Origin: Glaciecola flavus
GTDB lineage: Bacteria > Pseudomonadota > Gammaproteobacteria > Enterobacterales > Alteromonadaceae
Direction: 5' to 3'
Assembly (NCBI RefSeq): GCF_042646125.1
Contig: NZ_JBHRSW010000007.1
Span: 62,001-126,000, forward strand
Length of the DNA stretch: 64,000 nucleotides
Part shown: piece by piece, positions 61,958-64,000 of the stretch
Layout: each line of letters begins with the position of its first letter
How positions within the stretch are numbered: the stretch's first letter is position 1
Program-made: the position numbers and the translations under genes
The notes under the pieces: generated by a model
The model's database searches: none
What the model was told of the DNA's origin: nothing
What the model saw: only the letters and a program-made list of their open reading frames with translations

Positions 61958-62323
61958 ATGGATCTACTATTGCCTGAAAGTGTGCGAAGTTTGTTTGAAA
62001 AAATTAAGGTCAATAGATTTTGGTGGGATGGGGTACAGGTTAACATACCCATGCACTGTGTATATGCCGTCATTCCTAACCCAGTGGCCGATCACTATAC
62101 TGACATCTCAGGTTTTAACGTACCCATACTCGTGCTGGGCAACTATAACGTCCCAATTTGGGATCCGATGCACAAAAAGATTGAAAAAATGCCAAAATAC
62201 GCCATAGTACTGATTCATCAAGAAGGTCAAAAGTTTGGTCTGTATGCATATCCATCTGATTGTTTGGATGAGTCATTCGAATTAAGTTATGATGAATGGT
62301 TTAAGCGTCAAAAGCTGTTATAA
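61958..62323 (+). CDS. Hypothetical protein
   Basis: A 121-residue soluble protein without signal peptide or membrane helix and with several tryptophans and prolines (NRFWWDGVQVNIPMHCVYAV, PVADHYTDISGFNVPILVLG). I do not recognise the family. The ATG at 61958 follows CGGAG at modest distance; a TTG two codons earlier is possible. It is followed by the YgjV-like gene 55 bases later, probably under separate control. Confidence 0.5.
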   Translation: MDLLLPESVRSLFEKIKVNRFWWDGVQVNIPMHCVYAVIPNPVADHYTDISGFNVPILVLGNYNVPIWDPMHKKIEKMPKYAIVLIHQEGQKFGLYAYPSDCLDESFELSYDEWFKRQKLL

Positions 62324-62378
62324 AGCAAATATTCTCTTCAATTATTTCTGGATTCTAAAATACCGCTAAGGTTACTGC

Positions 62379-62891
62379 TTGAATTATCATCTCATATTTG
62401 CTGAGTGCTTGGGTGCACTCGCAGTGATTCTTAATTTTATTGGTTATCGTCAGCACGATCTGAATAAATATTTACTTATTTCAGCAGCGGCGCTAGCCTG
62501 CTTGAGTGCACATTTTTTTATGATAAATGCATTGGCTGCGGGGATCAGTTGTGCACTTGCATGTAGCAGAAATATTATTGCCTTGTACTATCGTGGTAAT
62601 CCCATTTTAGTGTTTTTTGTATTAGCAAACATCGCGTTTTTCTCTTATGAGTGGTGGTGGTTGGGAAGTGAATGGGTAATATTCATTGCATATGCCAGTT
62701 CACTGATTTTTACGATTGGTTCTATTGTTTTAACCAGCGCTAAACGCGTAAAGCAGTGGTTTATTTTTGCTGAAGGTCTTGGACTAATGTATTCGATATT
62801 GGTAGGCAGTATTTTCGGGACGGTCTTTAATACATGCAACTTAATCAGTATTTTTTATAGCCTGTATAAAAGTCGCCACAATAAAGCTTAA
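62379..62891 (+). CDS. ygjV: YgjV-family inner-membrane protein
   Basis: A 170-residue protein with about six membrane helices (LIFAECLGALAVILNFIGY and so on) and few charged residues. The AxxRNIIALYYRG segment and the closing CNLISIFYSLYKS are typical of the YgjV/Imp family. Its function is unknown; other members have been linked to membrane-associated stress. The start is TTG at 62379 with TAAGG seven bases upstream, and no ATG lies near the first helix. It ends 26 bases before the shared terminator. Confidence 0.75.
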   Translation: MNYHLIFAECLGALAVILNFIGYRQHDLNKYLLISAAALACLSAHFFMINALAAGISCALACSRNIIALYYRGNPILVFFVLANIAFFSYEWWWLGSEWVIFIAYASSLIFTIGSIVLTSAKRVKQWFIFAEGLGLMYSILVGSIFGTVFNTCNLISIFYSLYKSRHNKA

Positions 62892-62910
62892 TAGATAATT
62901 ACAGACATAA

Positions 62911-62939
62911 AAAAAAACTGGCATATGCCAGCTTTTTTT
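62911..62939. terminator. Bidirectional terminator between ygjV and exbD
   Basis: A run of A (62911-62917), palindrome CTGGC-ATAT-GCCAG (62918-62931) and a run of T (62933-62939). The symmetrical A- and T-tracts let it stop transcription from both sides. Confidence 0.85.
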
Positions 62940-62955
62940 ATTTTGATTTGCGTGT

Positions 62956-63360
62956 TTAGTCTTTTTTGACCAAAACGGAAACGTTTTGTATGCCGGCAAT
63001 TTTTACCTGATCCATGACCTGCACAACAATGCCATGATCGGTATCTTCGTGAGCCTGAATAGCGGCAGTATCTGTGTCATTTTCTGCTAGGTAAGTTTGT
63101 GAGTTAGCCACTACACGGCGAATATCAACAATACGTCCACCCATTTGAATTTGACCATTGGCATCGATGCGTATGGACAATGCTTTTGAAGGCTGATTAT
63201 TGTTTTGATTATCTTTAGGTCTATTCGCCATCAAACCACGCTCTGATGAGAAGGTTGTGGTTACGATGAAGAATATTAACATTATAAACACGATGTCTAA
63301 CATCGGGGTCATATCAATTTGCGCGTCGTCATCTGAGGCTGTGTGTTTTTTTCTCTTCAT
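62956..63360 (-). CDS. exbD: Biopolymer transport protein ExbD
   Basis: A 134-residue single-pass protein of the ExbD/TolR family. The membrane helix (residues about 18-40) contains the essential proton-conducting Asp22 in MTPMLDIVFIMLIFF; the periplasmic part follows (LSIRIDANGQIQMGG, QVMDQVKIAGIQNVSV). It would form the stator with an ExbB and energise TonB or another periplasmic partner. No exbB or tonB is adjacent; the next gene upstream is fldB. The short cytoplasmic start is Lys/Arg-rich as usual. Confidence 0.92.
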   Translation of the reverse strand: MKRKKHTASDDDAQIDMTPMLDIVFIMLIFFIVTTTFSSERGLMANRPKDNQNNNQPSKALSIRIDANGQIQMGGRIVDIRRVVANSQTYLAENDTDTAAIQAHEDTDHGIVVQVMDQVKIAGIQNVSVLVKKD

Positions 63361-63487
63361 TTTCCAGCTCTTTTTTCTATTCGATAATATTTATAGTATA
63401 ACTATTCCGGTACAAAAGCATAGAGCTAAGTGTTAAAAACTTTGCACTAATTTTGATTTTTCTCAGTCAACAAAGATATAAAGACAG

Positions 63488-64000
63488 CTACTGCGTGTAT
63501 TCTTCGACAATCTGAGTACACCATTGTTGAATGCGCTCATGCGACAAATCAAATTGGTTTTCGTCATCAAGACTTAAACCCACAAAATACGTTTGGTCTG
63601 CTGTCAAGGCTTTTGACGCAGCGAATTCGTAACCTTCGTTAGGCCAATAGCCGATAATATCAGCGTCCAGCGCGACAACTTCATCATGCAACATACCCAA
63701 AGCATCTTGAAACCAATCAGCGTAACCCAGTTGGTCACCAAGGCCATAAATCGCTACTTTTTTGCCTGTTAGCTGCAATGAACGAATGTCATCCCAGGTT
63801 GATTCCCAGTCTTCTTGTAACTCGCCAAAGTCCCAAGTTGAGATACCAAAGACAATGAAATCAAATTCTTCACACTTTTTTAGCGCGGTATCTTTGATAT
63901 TGAACATAGGGATTGTTTGCGCGGTCAGAGTATGCAGAGTTTCTTGAATTTTCTCTCCCGCCATCTCTGTATAGCAGGTAGTGGAGCCGTAAAAAATCGC
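63488..64000 (-). CDS. fldB: Flavodoxin 2 (FldB), N-terminus beyond the window
   Basis: A long-chain flavodoxin that carries electrons via FMN. The frame stays open to the right edge, where it reads AIFYGSTTCYTEMAGEK, matching E. coli FldB (LFYGSSTCYTEMAAEK), so only a few N-terminal residues are missing. STWDFGELQEDWE and YGLGDQLGYADWFQDALGML are the FMN-loop and family signatures. FldB is usually near xerD/dsbC. Its partner reductase is not visible. Confidence 0.93.
   Translation of the reverse strand, partial: AIFYGSTTCYTEMAGEKIQETLHTLTAQTIPMFNIKDTALKKCEEFDFIVFGISTWDFGELQEDWESTWDDIRSLQLTGKKVAIYGLGDQLGYADWFQDALGMLHDEVVALDADIIGYWPNEGYEFAASKALTADQTYFVGLSLDDENQFDLSHERIQQWCTQIVEEYTQ

Noticed and set aside
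61842..62207. 121-residue open frame overlapping the hypothetical gene at 61958
   Set aside because: The codon pattern fits the 61958 frame better and most of this product is an out-of-frame reading of it.

Overview
The window looks like a chromosomal segment of a marine gammaproteobacterium, most likely of the order Alteromonadales. The evidence is conserved gammaproteobacterial gene order (tolC facing nudF-yqiB-yqiA-parE; epmB facing efp with epmA behind it; srkA followed by dsbA), close resemblance of RlmG, SrkA, EF-P and FldB to their Escherichia coli counterparts, a moderate-to-low G+C impression, and lineage-type families such as DUF3718, YgjV and TraB/GumN. I found no tRNA, rRNA, CRISPR array, phage or transposase gene. 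The placement is inference from protein and synteny recognition, not from a search.

Layout. 0-6.2 kb: TolC, then divergently the nudF-yqiB-yqiA-parE housekeeping cluster (cpdA is missing from its usual slot) and tag. 6.2-7.7 kb: an accessory patch with a double-glycine-leader, Gly/Ala-rich bacteriocin-like peptide, a small two-helix membrane protein that could be its immunity partner, and the remains of a frameshifted, apparently PEP-CTERM-type gene. 7.7-11.9 kb: an RND efflux permease and its adaptor. 12-16 kb: a secreted lectin-fold protein facing an HTH regulator, then a TetR-DMT exporter operon with a palindromic operator. 16-19.2 kb: two envelope proteins, a coiled-coil-like small protein and a 57-codon motility-type gene. 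19.2-22.5 kb: the complete EF-P beta-lysylation set (epmB, efp, epmA) plus a gamma-glutamylcyclotransferase-like gene.

22.5-28.2 kb: a lipoprotein whose signal peptide seems to lie in another frame, a Na+/H+ antiporter, and an acetolactate-synthase-like/aldehyde dehydrogenase operon. Just past that operon, on the opposite strand, three consecutive hairpins end in a T-tract and may form a small RNA. 28.3-30.5 kb: a zinc-ribbon DUF6671-like protein, an exported RidA and an exported cyclophilin. 30.5-34.1 kb: a MocR regulator facing a DHDPS-like lyase and an MFS transporter. 34.1-36.5 kb: rlmG, alkB and bolA.

36.5-42 kb: two large inverted repeats (one MITE-like, one REP-like) sit directly before an oxyanion cassette: arsC, arsH, acr3, chrA and a SulP transporter, with no arsR. 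42-45.4 kb: ccoG-srkA-dsbA, an envelope redox group. 45.6-53.6 kb: a short membrane protein, a diguanylate cyclase, a lipoprotein with an eroded Nudix box, and a second RND pair followed by a MarR-GNAT fusion regulator. 53.7-64 kb: an exported transglutaminase-like protein, a DUF3718 protein, dinB with a LexA box, an exported metallo-beta-lactamase-fold hydrolase, a dipeptidyl peptidase IV overlapping a threonine/serine dehydratase, an NAD(P)-binding protein, YgjV, a lone ExbD, and fldB running off the right edge.

Most of the window is ordinary core genome. The best candidates for something undescribed are the bacteriocin-like locus, the three-hairpin transcript and the paired inverted repeats before the arsenic/chromate cassette.
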